Source of the DNA: Acinetobacter pittii ATCC 19004 = CIP 70.29
GTDB lineage: Bacteria; Pseudomonadota; Gammaproteobacteria; Pseudomonadales; Moraxellaceae
Assembly: GCF_000369045.1 (NCBI RefSeq)
Contig: NZ_KB849789.1
Coordinates: forward strand, 184,586-248,585
Length of the DNA: 64,000 nucleotides
Direction of reading: 5' to 3'
Positions 1-8,911 of the stretch are shown here, piece after piece. How positions within the stretch are numbered: position 1 is the first letter of the stretch; each line of letters starts with the position of its first letter. The position numbers were made by a program, and so were the translations under genes. The notes beneath the pieces were generated by a model. It did not search any database. It saw only the letters and a program-made list of their open reading frames with translations, and was not told the origin of the DNA.

Positions 1-76
1 TGGCAGGGGCGGCTGGATTCGAACCAACGGATGCCGAGATCAAAACCCGGTGCCTTACCACTTGGCGACGCCCCTA
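1..76 (-). tRNA. tRNA-Gln (anticodon TTG)
   Basis: Read on the minus strand this is a full cloverleaf: acceptor arm with encoded CCA at positions 3-1, a T-arm containing GGTTCGAATCC, and an anticodon loop TTTTGAT giving TTG (Gln). The 5' end at position 76 is a T, as in E. coli tRNA-Gln. The first three tRNA bases (76-74) are also the TAG stop codon of ispE, so the tRNA must be processed out of the lolB-ispE transcript or start inside ispE. In Pseudomonas a tRNA-Gln lies between ispE and prs, so prs is expected just left of the window. Confidence 0.96.
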
Positions 77-907
77 ACGTGTAACCTTAAAATGATTAAG
101 AGGAGATTCTTTTAAGCTATTTACCAAGTAAGATTTACATGGCGAATGCTTAAGAATTTCATCAATATTCATTTCATTCGTTACTTCAATAAAAACACAA
201 GCACCTGTACCTGTAAGCTTTGCTTGACCAAATTGATCTAAATATTGCATTGCTTCTTCTACTTCAGGGTATAACTGCCGAGCCAGTGGCTCAAAGTTAT
301 TTCCAAAATTAGAAGGTTCTAACTGATAGGCGCAAAATTTAGTGGTCTTAGAGTCTCTTGTCAATGTTTTTTGTGAAAAAAGCAATTGAGTGCTGATAAA
401 ACAATCAGGTTTTAAAATAATGAACTGTTTTTGATCTAAGTCTATGAATGATAAATGTTCACCGATGCCTTCAGCCCATGCATTTTTACCATAAATAAAA
501 ATTGGAACATCAGCACCGAGCTTAACACCGTAGTCCGCAAGTTGTTCTTGCTCTAGGCCACATTCCCATAATTGATTTAATACAATAAGTGTTGTGGCGG
601 CATTAGATGAACCGCCGCCTAGACCCGCACCCATTGGAATATTTTTTTCAATTTTGATGTCCAAGCCACAAAGTTTTTTTGCATGTGGTTTTAGTATTTG
701 GGCTGCTCGATAAATCAAATTTTCTTCAGGTCGAACTTCACTTAACCCATCGATTTTGACTTCTTCGCCCAAAGTCGGTGTAAATGTCATCCAATCATAT
801 AAATCAATCAGTTGGAAAATGGTTTGTAGCTCATGGTAACCATTTTCACGTCGGCCTGTAATATGTAAAAACAGGTTGAGCTTAGCAGGGGAAGGAACTC
901 GAATCAT
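74..907 (-). CDS. ispE: 4-diphosphocytidyl-2-C-methyl-D-erythritol kinase
   Basis: This GHMP-family kinase phosphorylates CDP-methylerythritol at the 2-hydroxyl in the MEP isoprenoid pathway, in the cytoplasm. The 277-residue protein has the usual family length. Lys9 near the N-terminus and Asp133 in the GADVP segment correspond to the catalytic pair of the family, and the ATP-binding loop PMGAGLGGGSSNAA lies at about residues 91-104. It follows lolB by 18 nt on the same strand, so lolB-ispE is probably one transcript. The TAG stop codon is formed by the first three bases of the downstream tRNA-Gln. Confidence 0.97.
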   Translation of the reverse strand: MIRVPSPAKLNLFLHITGRRENGYHELQTIFQLIDLYDWMTFTPTLGEEVKIDGLSEVRPEENLIYRAAQILKPHAKKLCGLDIKIEKNIPMGAGLGGGSSNAATTLIVLNQLWECGLEQEQLADYGVKLGADVPIFIYGKNAWAEGIGEHLSFIDLDQKQFIILKPDCFISTQLLFSQKTLTRDSKTTKFCAYQLEPSNFGNNFEPLARQLYPEVEEAMQYLDQFGQAKLTGTGACVFIEVTNEMNIDEILKHSPCKSYLVNSLKESPLNHFKVTR

Positions 908-925
908 AGATTTATATAATTAGAC

Positions 926-1504
926 TTAGCGGTTTTGGATGACCATTGTAATACGGTTTTCTTTATCTTCAGCAAGAGCCTGCTTTAAAACCAGTTTGTT
1001 TGGCAAAGTTTGTTCACCATCGTAACTGAAATTAACTGTCCAGCCATCTTCAATCAGTTGACTCACTCGATTTGCAGCGTCTTTCGTAATTTGAGCATTT
1101 AGCGTTGCTGGTTTTGCTAAAATCCAGCTCGTTAAGTGTGTAATTGGTGCTTGCCAACCCGTTGCTCGCTCTAAAAGTTCTTCTGGAGAGGCTGCGCTAA
1201 TAAGTCCTGTTTTAGAACTATTTAAAGTTACTTCGCCCGGTTTACCCTGAATTTGGGTTTTTCCAACGCCTAAAATACCGCTTAATTCGATATCAAAATT
1301 ATCTTGCTGTTGAAGCCAAGTAAAAAAAGCACTACCAGTTTGCTGTGGTGTACGAACCCCAATCTTACCTTGCAAATTAAAGTGTTTTTCGTCTTGAACT
1401 TGTTGGGTAACCGCAGGTTTTGGTTGAGTAAAATGCTGACAACCGGTTAGAAATAATACACTTGATCCACAGATCGCTGTGCACAGTTGGGCAAATTTGC
1501 TCAT
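926..1504 (-). CDS. lolB: Outer-membrane lipoprotein receptor LolB
   Basis: LolB accepts lipoproteins from the periplasmic carrier LolA and inserts them into the inner leaflet of the outer membrane. The 192-residue protein begins with a lipoprotein signal peptide ending in lipobox LTGC, with Cys22 as the predicted lipidated residue and Gln at +2 (no Asp retention signal). The body (HFNLQGKIGVRTPQQTGSA onward) matches the LolB beta-sandwich family, whose members are about 200 residues. The gene sits between the TPR gene (4 nt upstream) and ispE (18 nt downstream), the order seen in Pseudomonas; in E. coli hemA is divergent from lolB-ispE. Confidence 0.95.
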   Translation of the reverse strand: MSKFAQLCTAICGSSVLFLTGCQHFTQPKPAVTQQVQDEKHFNLQGKIGVRTPQQTGSAFFTWLQQQDNFDIELSGILGVGKTQIQGKPGEVTLNSSKTGLISAASPEELLERATGWQAPITHLTSWILAKPATLNAQITKDAANRVSQLIEDGWTVNFSYDGEQTLPNKLVLKQALAEDKENRITMVIQNR

Positions 1505-1508
1505 ATAT

Positions 1509-3227
1509 TTAACTCTTTTTTGCAGATGTAGGTAAAATTAACGCATCAAGCTGTTGTAATTGTGGATCATTGGCATGTTTTTGTTTCAGTTGTTGTAACA
1601 CTGCGCTAAATTGAGTGAGTGACCCTTGCATATACAAAGCTTTAGCATAACGAACGCCAATATTTATATTATGGCTAAGTTCATACGCTTTGCCTAAGGC
1701 TTCCGCCGCAGCTTCATAATCGTTCTGTAAAAATGCAATATAACCTAGAGTATCAAGAATTGAGGCCTGTTCAGGCGCATATTCTAATGCTTGCTCTGCA
1801 TACTGACGTGCTTCTTTTAAACGACGGTTTTGCAGTGCCAGTGTATAAGCATATGCATTTAGATACGTTGGGCTGTTGGGCTCAAGTTGTAATAATTGTT
1901 TTAAGGTTTTGTCCAGCTTGTCACGGTCCGTATATGGATCAAGTAATAAAACTTCCGCATAAATCAGTTCTGGGTCGTCGGGTAGGTTTTTAATTGCTTC
2001 ATCTAATAGATTTAGTGCAGCTTTTTTATTGCCCATTTTCTTTAAGATTTCAGCTTGGGCTTGATATAAGAAACTTGCATGTTGAGGATAATTTACTCGT
2101 TCTTGAGTAAGGAACCGTAAAGCATCGTGTAAATTTTCTTGTTTATCATATATTGCGATCAAGTTTCGTCTAGATACCACATATAAACTGCCATCAACTA
2201 AACGATAGTAAGCTTTTGCAGTTTCATAATGCTGTTTACGCTCTGCATTAATGGCTAAGTAGTAATACGCTTCATTTTGATATTTTGCCGAGTTTCGTAG
2301 GTCAACAAGATATTGTTCCGCTTTGTCATATTGCTTTAAATCAATACTTGTTAAGCCCGCAATAAATAAGGCTTCTTCAGCTTTAGGGTTGGTTTCTATA
2401 ATCTTTTCAAGTTTTTCTAACGCAAGCTGAGATTGGTTAATTTGTATGAGATAGCGGATTTCAGCTAATCGAATATCTAAATTTTTCTTATTTTTACGAC
2501 TCGACTTTGCATACCATTTAAGCGCACCTTCTTGATCGCTGAGAGCAATAAGTAAGTTTGCTTTCATTAAAATAAAGCTCGTTACTTTAGGACGTCGACG
2601 TAATGCTTTGTTAATGTTGGTTAGCGCAGTTTGTAATTGGCCATTTTGAGCTTCTAAATTGGCGATGAGTGCCAAAATAGAAGGATTGTCTTTTTCTGCG
2701 CTAGAACGTAAAGCTGTTAATAATACTTCTCGATCTTGCGCATTTTCTGGAGCAATGCTAGCTAAAATTTGTTCTAAATCGGCAGTGGGATCTATCTTTA
2801 AAATTTTATCTAATGTCTCAGCAGCAAGCTGATATTCGTGCGTTTTTAAAGCAATATGTGACAAATAAAATAAAGCTGGTACATCTTTAGGTTCTTGAGC
2901 TACCCAGTGTGTAGCAATATTTAACGCAGCTTGTAAATCATTATATTCAAGTGCAACGTCTAAAGCTCTCTGCTTAATTGATGTAGAGTTGCTTTTAATT
3001 GCGAGCACTGTGTAATTATGCAAAGCGTTTGGAATATCGTCATAAGCTAGAGCAAATTCAGCGACCATCGTTTGCTCTAGTGCCTGATCAAATGAATGCA
3101 CGGCATAGGTCTCTTGCACAGGACGTGCATAGACATACGAGGACATGCTACCTAACAACAAGAATGTGGTAGAATACTGTCTTATCGAAGCACCGTTAAA
3201 ATTAATACGGCTATTCATTTGACGCAA
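1509..3227 (-). CDS. Tetratricopeptide-repeat protein, probably exported
   Basis: A 572-residue protein built almost entirely of TPR helical pairs from about residue 60 to 560; several repeats show the W/L-G-Y-A-F-A-P pattern, for example the TLGYIAFLQNDYEAAAEAL segment near residue 490. The N-terminus has a basic then hydrophobic stretch ending near AYA/YARP, so it may be exported or membrane anchored; the alternative start Met4 would shorten only the basic segment. It is the first gene of the leftward TPR-lolB-ispE unit and is divergent from hemA over a 79-bp gap. An equivalent TPR gene precedes lolB in Pseudomonas. The molecular role is unknown; TPR arrays usually bind proteins. Confidence 0.9.
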   Translation of the reverse strand: MRQMNSRINFNGASIRQYSTTFLLLGSMSSYVYARPVQETYAVHSFDQALEQTMVAEFALAYDDIPNALHNYTVLAIKSNSTSIKQRALDVALEYNDLQAALNIATHWVAQEPKDVPALFYLSHIALKTHEYQLAAETLDKILKIDPTADLEQILASIAPENAQDREVLLTALRSSAEKDNPSILALIANLEAQNGQLQTALTNINKALRRRPKVTSFILMKANLLIALSDQEGALKWYAKSSRKNKKNLDIRLAEIRYLIQINQSQLALEKLEKIIETNPKAEEALFIAGLTSIDLKQYDKAEQYLVDLRNSAKYQNEAYYYLAINAERKQHYETAKAYYRLVDGSLYVVSRRNLIAIYDKQENLHDALRFLTQERVNYPQHASFLYQAQAEILKKMGNKKAALNLLDEAIKNLPDDPELIYAEVLLLDPYTDRDKLDKTLKQLLQLEPNSPTYLNAYAYTLALQNRRLKEARQYAEQALEYAPEQASILDTLGYIAFLQNDYEAAAEALGKAYELSHNINIGVRYAKALYMQGSLTQFSAVLQQLKQKHANDPQLQQLDALILPTSAKKS

Positions 3228-3306
3228 TTTTTATTGATCCAAAGTAATGCTTTTTATGACACCGATGTTGCACAATAGCATAAATTTAGCGAAATGATGA
3301 TCTGAT

Positions 3307-4590
3307 ATGTCTTTCTTTGCATTGGGTGTCAACCATCAAACAGCTTCTGTAGAACTCCGCGAACAAATTGCTTTCAATGCAGAGCGATTAAGTCGTTTGC
3401 TTGCCGAACAACGCCATCACCAAAACTTAAAGGATTTGGTGGTCGTCTCGACCTGTAACCGTACAGAAGTTTATGCCATGGCAGAAAACGCCGAAAGCCT
3501 TCTAAAATGGTTAGCCGATGCCAATAATATTGATGTAAAGCAGTTAATTCATCATGTTTATCGTTACGAGAATACGCAGGCGATTACACATTTAATGCGA
3601 GTGGCGAGTGGTCTAGACTCTCTCATGCTTGGTGAGCCACAAATTTTAGGGCAGGTCAAAAGCGCTTTGGCATTGTCTAAAGAAGCGCAAACGGTCTCTC
3701 CTGAATTAAATAGTGTTTTTGAATACGCTTTCTATGCAGCTAAACGTGTACGTTCCGAAACTGCGGTAGGTAGTCATGCTGTTTCAATGGGTTATGCAGT
3801 TGCACAACTGGCCTTACAGGTTTTTAGTAAGCCTGAAAAGCTTACTGTTATGGTGGTTGCTGCGGGTGAAATGAATAGCTTGGTGGCTAAACATTTGGCT
3901 GAAATGGGTGTCGCGAAGATTATTATTTGTAATCGTAGCCGTGAGCGTGCTGACCAGCTGGCTCAGGAGATTGCACATCAGGTTGAAGTTGAAATTATTG
4001 AGTTTTCAGCATTAGCAGAGAATTTATATCGTGCTGATGTCGTGTCGAGCTGTACTGGTAGTTTATATCAAGTTATTGCTTATTCTGATGTTAAGGCCGC
4101 ATTGAAAAAACGTCGCTACCAACAAATGTTAATGGTTGATTTAGCGGTACCACGTGATATAGATCCTAAAGTGGAAGCACTTGATGGGGTCTATTTATAT
4201 GGTGTTGATGATTTACAAAGTGTGATTGATGAGAACCTTGCACAACGTCGTCAGGCGGCTGTTGAAGCAGAGGTAATGGTTAATCAATTAGCTACTCAGC
4301 TTATTACGCATCAAAAAGTTAAAGAGGCGGGTAGCACAATTCATGCTTACCGCCAACACAGTGAAGAAATTAGTCAACAAGAGCTTACACATGCACTAGA
4401 AGCTTTGCATCATGGTGAGAATGCTGAACAAGTATTACAGCAATTTGCACACCGTTTGACGCAAAAGCTTATACATCCTACATCGATATTGCTACGTGAA
4501 GCCGCTAAGGCAGAAAATCCTGATTATTTTGAATGGTTACAACAGCATTTACAGGATGTATTTGATCATGAGCGTAAGCCAAAACATTAA
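3307..4590 (+). CDS. hemA: Glutamyl-tRNA reductase
   Basis: HemA reduces glutamyl-tRNA(Glu) with NADPH to glutamate-1-semialdehyde, the first committed step of C5 tetrapyrrole synthesis. The 427-residue protein has the catalytic cysteine in STCNRTE (Cys50), the GEPQILGQ motif near residue 115, a Rossmann NADPH domain in the middle and a C-terminal dimerisation helix. The C5 route is consistent with hemJ elsewhere in the window. The gene is divergent from the TPR-lolB-ispE unit and convergent with dnaG; the two stop codons share a TTAA tetranucleotide, leaving no intergenic terminator. Confidence 0.98.
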   Translation: MSFFALGVNHQTASVELREQIAFNAERLSRLLAEQRHHQNLKDLVVVSTCNRTEVYAMAENAESLLKWLADANNIDVKQLIHHVYRYENTQAITHLMRVASGLDSLMLGEPQILGQVKSALALSKEAQTVSPELNSVFEYAFYAAKRVRSETAVGSHAVSMGYAVAQLALQVFSKPEKLTVMVVAAGEMNSLVAKHLAEMGVAKIIICNRSRERADQLAQEIAHQVEVEIIEFSALAENLYRADVVSSCTGSLYQVIAYSDVKAALKKRRYQQMLMVDLAVPRDIDPKVEALDGVYLYGVDDLQSVIDENLAQRRQAAVEAEVMVNQLATQLITHQKVKEAGSTIHAYRQHSEEISQQELTHALEALHHGENAEQVLQQFAHRLTQKLIHPTSILLREAAKAENPDYFEWLQQHLQDVFDHERKPKH

Positions 4591-6455
4591 GAAAGCAGTC
4601 TCAAGCTAATTTTCTTTGTTACTTCATTATACTGATGTCTTAAGTTGCTAGCTTCTTGTAGTGTTTTAGCTTTTTTTATTTTTAGTTTTAAATATTTATC
4701 TTGTAAGCCAAGAGAGTATTCATTGGCATGGTTAAAGGCTTTTTCTGGTGAAGTAAGCATAGAAAAAATATTTGTATGATTTAATACCTGAGAAATTTCA
4801 TTAACGTACAAACTACAAGCGCCTAATACGTAATACATAGCCTGTTCTTGATCTTCTGGTATGTTTTCAGATACTTGATCTAATAGGGATAATATATCAC
4901 CTAAGATCGTATCTTTATCTATGTAGGCTCTTAAGATTTCAAAATGTGTATATAAAAATGGATTTGCCATCAAAATTGCAATCGCAAAGTCTTCATCTTT
5001 TGTATAGATGTTAAACGAAAGCGAAGCATCGTGGCTGATTTGTGGGGTAAAACGTTTACCTAGTCCGAGTTTTTCACGGAAAGATTGAGTAAGTAAGTAA
5101 CGGAAAGAACCTTGTTTTGGCAATAACTCGGTGAGTTCTCTGAGTTCTCCCATGACTAAGCTTTTCCCTTCAGGCGTACTGATATCGTGTTGACCTGTTA
5201 AGTGCGCAAACACGAAATCGGACAGAAGAGGGGCTTGTTGTAATAGTTTTTGAAAATTTTCGAGTCCTTCTCGACGGATGAGAGAGTCGGGGTCGTGATC
5301 ATTGGGTAGAACAAAAAATTTAAGTTCACGACCATCATTGAGAAGGGGTAAAGCAATTTCTAAAGTTCTGCGTGCTGCTTTTTGACCAGCAGCATCACCA
5401 TCAAAAGCAATGGTAATTCGGCTATTTTGTTTAAATAGAATATTAAGATGTTCTGTATTACTTGCAGTCCCTAACGTCGCTACAGCTCCAGTAATGCCAT
5501 ATTGCTGAAGCGCAATGACATCCATATAGCCTTCAACCATTAACCAATCGCTAGATTTAAGCTTTCTACCTTCATAAAGTCCATAAAGTAGCTGATTTTT
5601 ATGAAAGACTTCTGAGTCTGGCGAGTTAATGTATTTGGGTTTTATTTCATCATTTAAGGCACGCCCACCAAAACCAACCACTCGGCCTTTAGGGTCGCGA
5701 ATTGGGAAAATGACGCGGTCACGTAACAAATCAAAATCACGCCCATTATCACTTGAGCGGATAAGTCCGAGTTGTTTTAATCCGTCAATGTCATAAGGAA
5801 AAGCTTTTTCAAGGTGTTGCCAGTCTTCTGGAGCATAGCCTAAGCGCCAAAACTGAATCGTCTGATTAGTTAGTCCACGCTGTTTAAAGTAATTTTTGGC
5901 TTTTTGACTATGAGGTAATTGTTGTTCATAAAACTGAGCAACATTTTCCAGTAGGTCATATAAATTACCTTCTTGAACGGGTTCATCAAAGCTAAACGGC
6001 TGTTCGAACTGAGCAAAAGTGTCATCAAAAAATACTGGTTCAAGTGTGTTGTAGCTTTCATCCGATGGCTGCTGTGGAGTTACAGGTTCTGCTGCATTTG
6101 TTTTAGTAACGGGTGGCTTTGTAACCTGACGGGTATAAGATAGTTTTTTATTTTCAGTATTATCTTTAGGTAATTCAATTCCGGTACTACTCGATAACTC
6201 TTTCATTACCTCAATAAAGTTTCGGTTATCAATATCCATAAGAAAACGGATTGCATTTCCGTTAGCCTGACAACCAAAGCAGTGATAATACTGCTTGTCA
6301 CGGTAAACATGGAATGATGGCGTTTTTTCTTGATGAAAAGGGCAGCAGCCGGAATATGTACGTCCGGTTTTTTTCAATTTCACACGCTGACCAATCAGAT
6401 CGACAATATCTGTGCGATCTAGAATTTGATCAATCGTATGCTGTGGAATTGCCAT
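4587..6455 (-). CDS. dnaG: DNA primase
   Basis: DnaG makes RNA primers at the replication fork. The 622-residue protein has an N-terminal CHC2 zinc domain (Cys38, His41, Cys59, Cys62), a TOPRIM catalytic core with EGYMD near residue 309 and the metal-binding DGD and DPD motifs after it, and a C-terminal DnaB-interaction helical domain. It is about 40 residues longer than E. coli DnaG. The extra length lies in a low-complexity, Pro/Thr/acidic linker at about residues 105-165 between zinc domain and core. Neither rpsU nor rpoD is adjacent, so the classic rpsU-dnaG-rpoD operon is not preserved here. Confidence 0.98.
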   Translation of the reverse strand: MAIPQHTIDQILDRTDIVDLIGQRVKLKKTGRTYSGCCPFHQEKTPSFHVYRDKQYYHCFGCQANGNAIRFLMDIDNRNFIEVMKELSSSTGIELPKDNTENKKLSYTRQVTKPPVTKTNAAEPVTPQQPSDESYNTLEPVFFDDTFAQFEQPFSFDEPVQEGNLYDLLENVAQFYEQQLPHSQKAKNYFKQRGLTNQTIQFWRLGYAPEDWQHLEKAFPYDIDGLKQLGLIRSSDNGRDFDLLRDRVIFPIRDPKGRVVGFGGRALNDEIKPKYINSPDSEVFHKNQLLYGLYEGRKLKSSDWLMVEGYMDVIALQQYGITGAVATLGTASNTEHLNILFKQNSRITIAFDGDAAGQKAARRTLEIALPLLNDGRELKFFVLPNDHDPDSLIRREGLENFQKLLQQAPLLSDFVFAHLTGQHDISTPEGKSLVMGELRELTELLPKQGSFRYLLTQSFREKLGLGKRFTPQISHDASLSFNIYTKDEDFAIAILMANPFLYTHFEILRAYIDKDTILGDILSLLDQVSENIPEDQEQAMYYVLGACSLYVNEISQVLNHTNIFSMLTSPEKAFNHANEYSLGLQDKYLKLKIKKAKTLQEASNLRHQYNEVTKKISLRLLS

Positions 6456-6549
6456 AATTCAGATAACCGTAATAAAACTTGATGAGACAGTGAGTTAGAA
6501 TATTCTGACATGATGAATCGAGATATGCCCAATAAATATTTTAACATTT

Positions 6550-6589
6550 TATAAAAACAAACAGGCAAGTGATATCACTTGCCTGTTTG
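6550..6589 (-). terminator. bamD terminator (perfect 32-bp palindrome)
   Basis: Positions 6558-6589 form an uninterrupted perfect palindrome (16-bp arms meeting at GATATC), followed on the minus strand by TTTTT. It lies 25 bp after the bamD stop and upstream of dnaG, so it should end bamD transcription. Confidence 0.85.
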
Positions 6590-6613
6590 TTGAAGTTTTT
6601 TTAAAGCTTAAAC

Positions 6614-7777
6614 TTATTGAGCAGCGTCATCCGCACCTTTTGTTGCCTCATCTGATTGAACATCAGTTGAAGCTTCAGTAGAGGTTACAGCTGGTGCAAC
6701 AGTTGTATTTTCTGCTGCTTGTGACTCAGGTTTGTCTAATAAACCGAAGCTTAAACGGTTTGTCCAACTACGTTCAGACTTAGGAGCTTCAACAGGTGTT
6801 TGTTCTGGTGCTTCAGTTTCTTCTTTATCTGAATTACCAATTAAACCAAAACTAACACGGTTGAGGAAACCACGTTTTGGAGCTTCTGCTTCAGTTGTGC
6901 TCTCTGGCGTTGCAGCAGTCGATTCACGACCGAAAATACCTAAAGTTGCACGGTTGATCCAGTTACCTTCTTTACGAGCAGCACGCATGTTAACTGTGCC
7001 GTCTTTTTTCACAAGGCTTGGATAATTAAGTTTTAAAACTTCAATATATTGTTGCGAAGTAGCTTTATCACCTAACTTGTCATAGCTATATGCCAAAGTG
7101 GCTAAAGCTTCTGGAATTTGAGGTGTTTGTGGATAGTGTTCAATCACCCATTGCGAACGTTCTGCGGCGGCGATCCAAGCTTTACGTTTAACGTTGAAGC
7201 GGGCAGCAGTCATTTCATTTTCGGCAAGTTCTTGCCCAATGAATTTCATACGCTGAGCAGCATCGACAGAATATTGGCTACTTGGGAAACGACGAATTAA
7301 ATCAACAAAGTTTTGATACGCAACTTTTAAATAACTCACATCACGATGTGACTGTTGCAAAGAGGTATAACGCATCAAACTGTCGTAGTTTTGCTCCATA
7401 TTGGCAACAGCACGAACATAATAAGCATAATCCACATTTGGATGTTGAGGATTTAAACGAATAAAACGTTCTGCTAAGGCAATGGCGCCTTCATAATCTT
7501 TTTGTTTAAATTTCGAATATAGAAGTTCAAGTTGTGCTTGTTGAGCGTATTGTCCAGTCGGATAATAAGTATCGATTGCTTCTAAAGACTTGGTCGCATC
7601 AAGATATTGACCACGGTCAAGCGACTTTTGGGCCTTTTCGAAGTAAGCTTGTTCACTAGATTGAGGGCCAGTATCGACCACTTCTTTTTTACTTGGATTG
7701 CTGCTACAGCCCACAAATGCAGACGCTACGCCTAAAGATAAGGCAAGCATCGTAATTTTATAACGTGGTAGCGACAT
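6614..7777 (-). CDS. bamD: Outer-membrane assembly lipoprotein BamD with C-terminal repeat extension
   Basis: BamD is the essential TPR lipoprotein of the BAM complex that inserts beta-barrels into the outer membrane. The signal peptide ends in FVGC (lipidated Cys24), and residues about 40-265 carry the five-TPR BamD fold (for example the RFIRLNPQHPNVDYAYY segment). The family is normally about 240-280 residues; this protein is 387. The extra C-terminal 115 residues contain three copies of a short motif, [W/F]-x-N-R-x-[S/T]-[F/L]-G, at about residues 273, 304 and 338, joined by Glu/Pro/Ala/Thr-rich spacers. The gene is divergent from rluD, the same pairing as in E. coli. Confidence 0.95.
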   Translation of the reverse strand: MSLPRYKITMLALSLGVASAFVGCSSNPSKKEVVDTGPQSSEQAYFEKAQKSLDRGQYLDATKSLEAIDTYYPTGQYAQQAQLELLYSKFKQKDYEGAIALAERFIRLNPQHPNVDYAYYVRAVANMEQNYDSLMRYTSLQQSHRDVSYLKVAYQNFVDLIRRFPSSQYSVDAAQRMKFIGQELAENEMTAARFNVKRKAWIAAAERSQWVIEHYPQTPQIPEALATLAYSYDKLGDKATSQQYIEVLKLNYPSLVKKDGTVNMRAARKEGNWINRATLGIFGRESTAATPESTTEAEAPKRGFLNRVSFGLIGNSDKEETEAPEQTPVEAPKSERSWTNRLSFGLLDKPESQAAENTTVAPAVTSTEASTDVQSDEATKGADDAAQ

Positions 7778-7848
7778 AAAAACTCCTCTGTTATGTTGGG
7801 CAATGAGCTACAATTGCGCTATTAAACCACTTTTATCTCAATGATCAA

Positions 7849-8901
7849 ATGACTTCAGCACAATCTTCAAACACAAACTTCTCTGAAACCGACTTCAATT
7901 TACTTGAAGATTCTGAGGATGCAGATAACCATACTTCTGATACAACTGCAACACGTTTATCGTTGCAAGTTCAGCTAGATGAAACCTATCTGGGACAACG
8001 TATCGATCAGGTAGCAGCTTTGGTGTGGAGCGAGTTTTCGCGTGAAAAGCTCAAGCAATGGTTGAAGGATGGCCATCTGTTGGTGAATGGTAACATTGTC
8101 AAGCCTAAGCACCGTTGTGAAGGAACAGAGCTACTTACGCTTGAAGTAGAGCTCGAAGCCCAGACGACGAGTCAACCTGAAAATATTCCACTTAATATTG
8201 TCTATGAAGACGATGATATTTTAGTCATTAATAAGCCAGTAGGCATGGTGGTACATCCAGGAGCAGGCAATAGTTCTGGAACTTTAGTGAATGCTTTGCT
8301 TTACCATTTCCCAAAATTGGCAGAACTTTCGCGCGCTGGTTTAGTACACCGTATTGATAAAGATACCAGCGGTTTACTGGTTGTCGCTAAAAGCCTAGAA
8401 GCTCAATTTTCTTTAAGTAAACAGTTGGCAAATAAAACGGTTTACCGTGTATATGATTTGGTTGTTTATGGAAATATTATTGCTGGCGGTACGATTGATG
8501 AACCAATCAAACGCCACCCAGTTGACCGTGTGAAAATGGCAATTTTACCGGGTGGGCGAGATGCGGTAACTCACTACAATGTAAAAGAACGCTTTAAAGA
8601 TTTTACTCGTGTACAAGCTCGTCTTGAAACAGGACGAACACATCAGATCCGTGTGCATTTTAGTTATATTGGTTACGGTTTGATTGGCGATCAGGTTTAT
8701 ATGAACCGTGTACGTGTGCCAGCTGGTGCATCTGAATTACTGATTGAAACTCTACGTGGTTTTAAACGTCAAGCATTGCATGCAGCTAAATTAGGCTTGA
8801 AACACCCTCGTACTGGTGAAGAAATGCTGTTTGAAGCGCCGTGGCCTGAAGACTTTACACATTTAGTAAATGTGTTACGTTCAGAAAACGCTGCATATTA
8901 A
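7849..8901 (+). CDS. rluD: 23S rRNA pseudouridine synthase RluD
   Basis: RluD isomerises uridines 1911/1915/1917 of 23S rRNA helix 69. The 350-residue protein has an S4 RNA-binding domain at about residues 45-110 and a RluA-type catalytic domain with the HRIDKDTSG motif, placing the nucleophilic aspartate at Asp170. It is longer than E. coli RluD because of an acidic, Ser/Thr-rich N-terminal extension of about 35 residues. It is followed after 10 nt by pgeF, a neighbourhood conserved with E. coli (bamD, rluD, pgeF). Confidence 0.95.
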   Translation: MTSAQSSNTNFSETDFNLLEDSEDADNHTSDTTATRLSLQVQLDETYLGQRIDQVAALVWSEFSREKLKQWLKDGHLLVNGNIVKPKHRCEGTELLTLEVELEAQTTSQPENIPLNIVYEDDDILVINKPVGMVVHPGAGNSSGTLVNALLYHFPKLAELSRAGLVHRIDKDTSGLLVVAKSLEAQFSLSKQLANKTVYRVYDLVVYGNIIAGGTIDEPIKRHPVDRVKMAILPGGRDAVTHYNVKERFKDFTRVQARLETGRTHQIRVHFSYIGYGLIGDQVYMNRVRVPAGASELLIETLRGFKRQALHAAKLGLKHPRTGEEMLFEAPWPEDFTHLVNVLRSENAAY

Positions 8902-8911
8902 GGACGTGCAT

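Noticed and set aside
6732..7464. Three rightward open frames inside bamD
   Set aside because: They are antisense shadows of bamD; none has a ribosome-binding site or recognisable motif.
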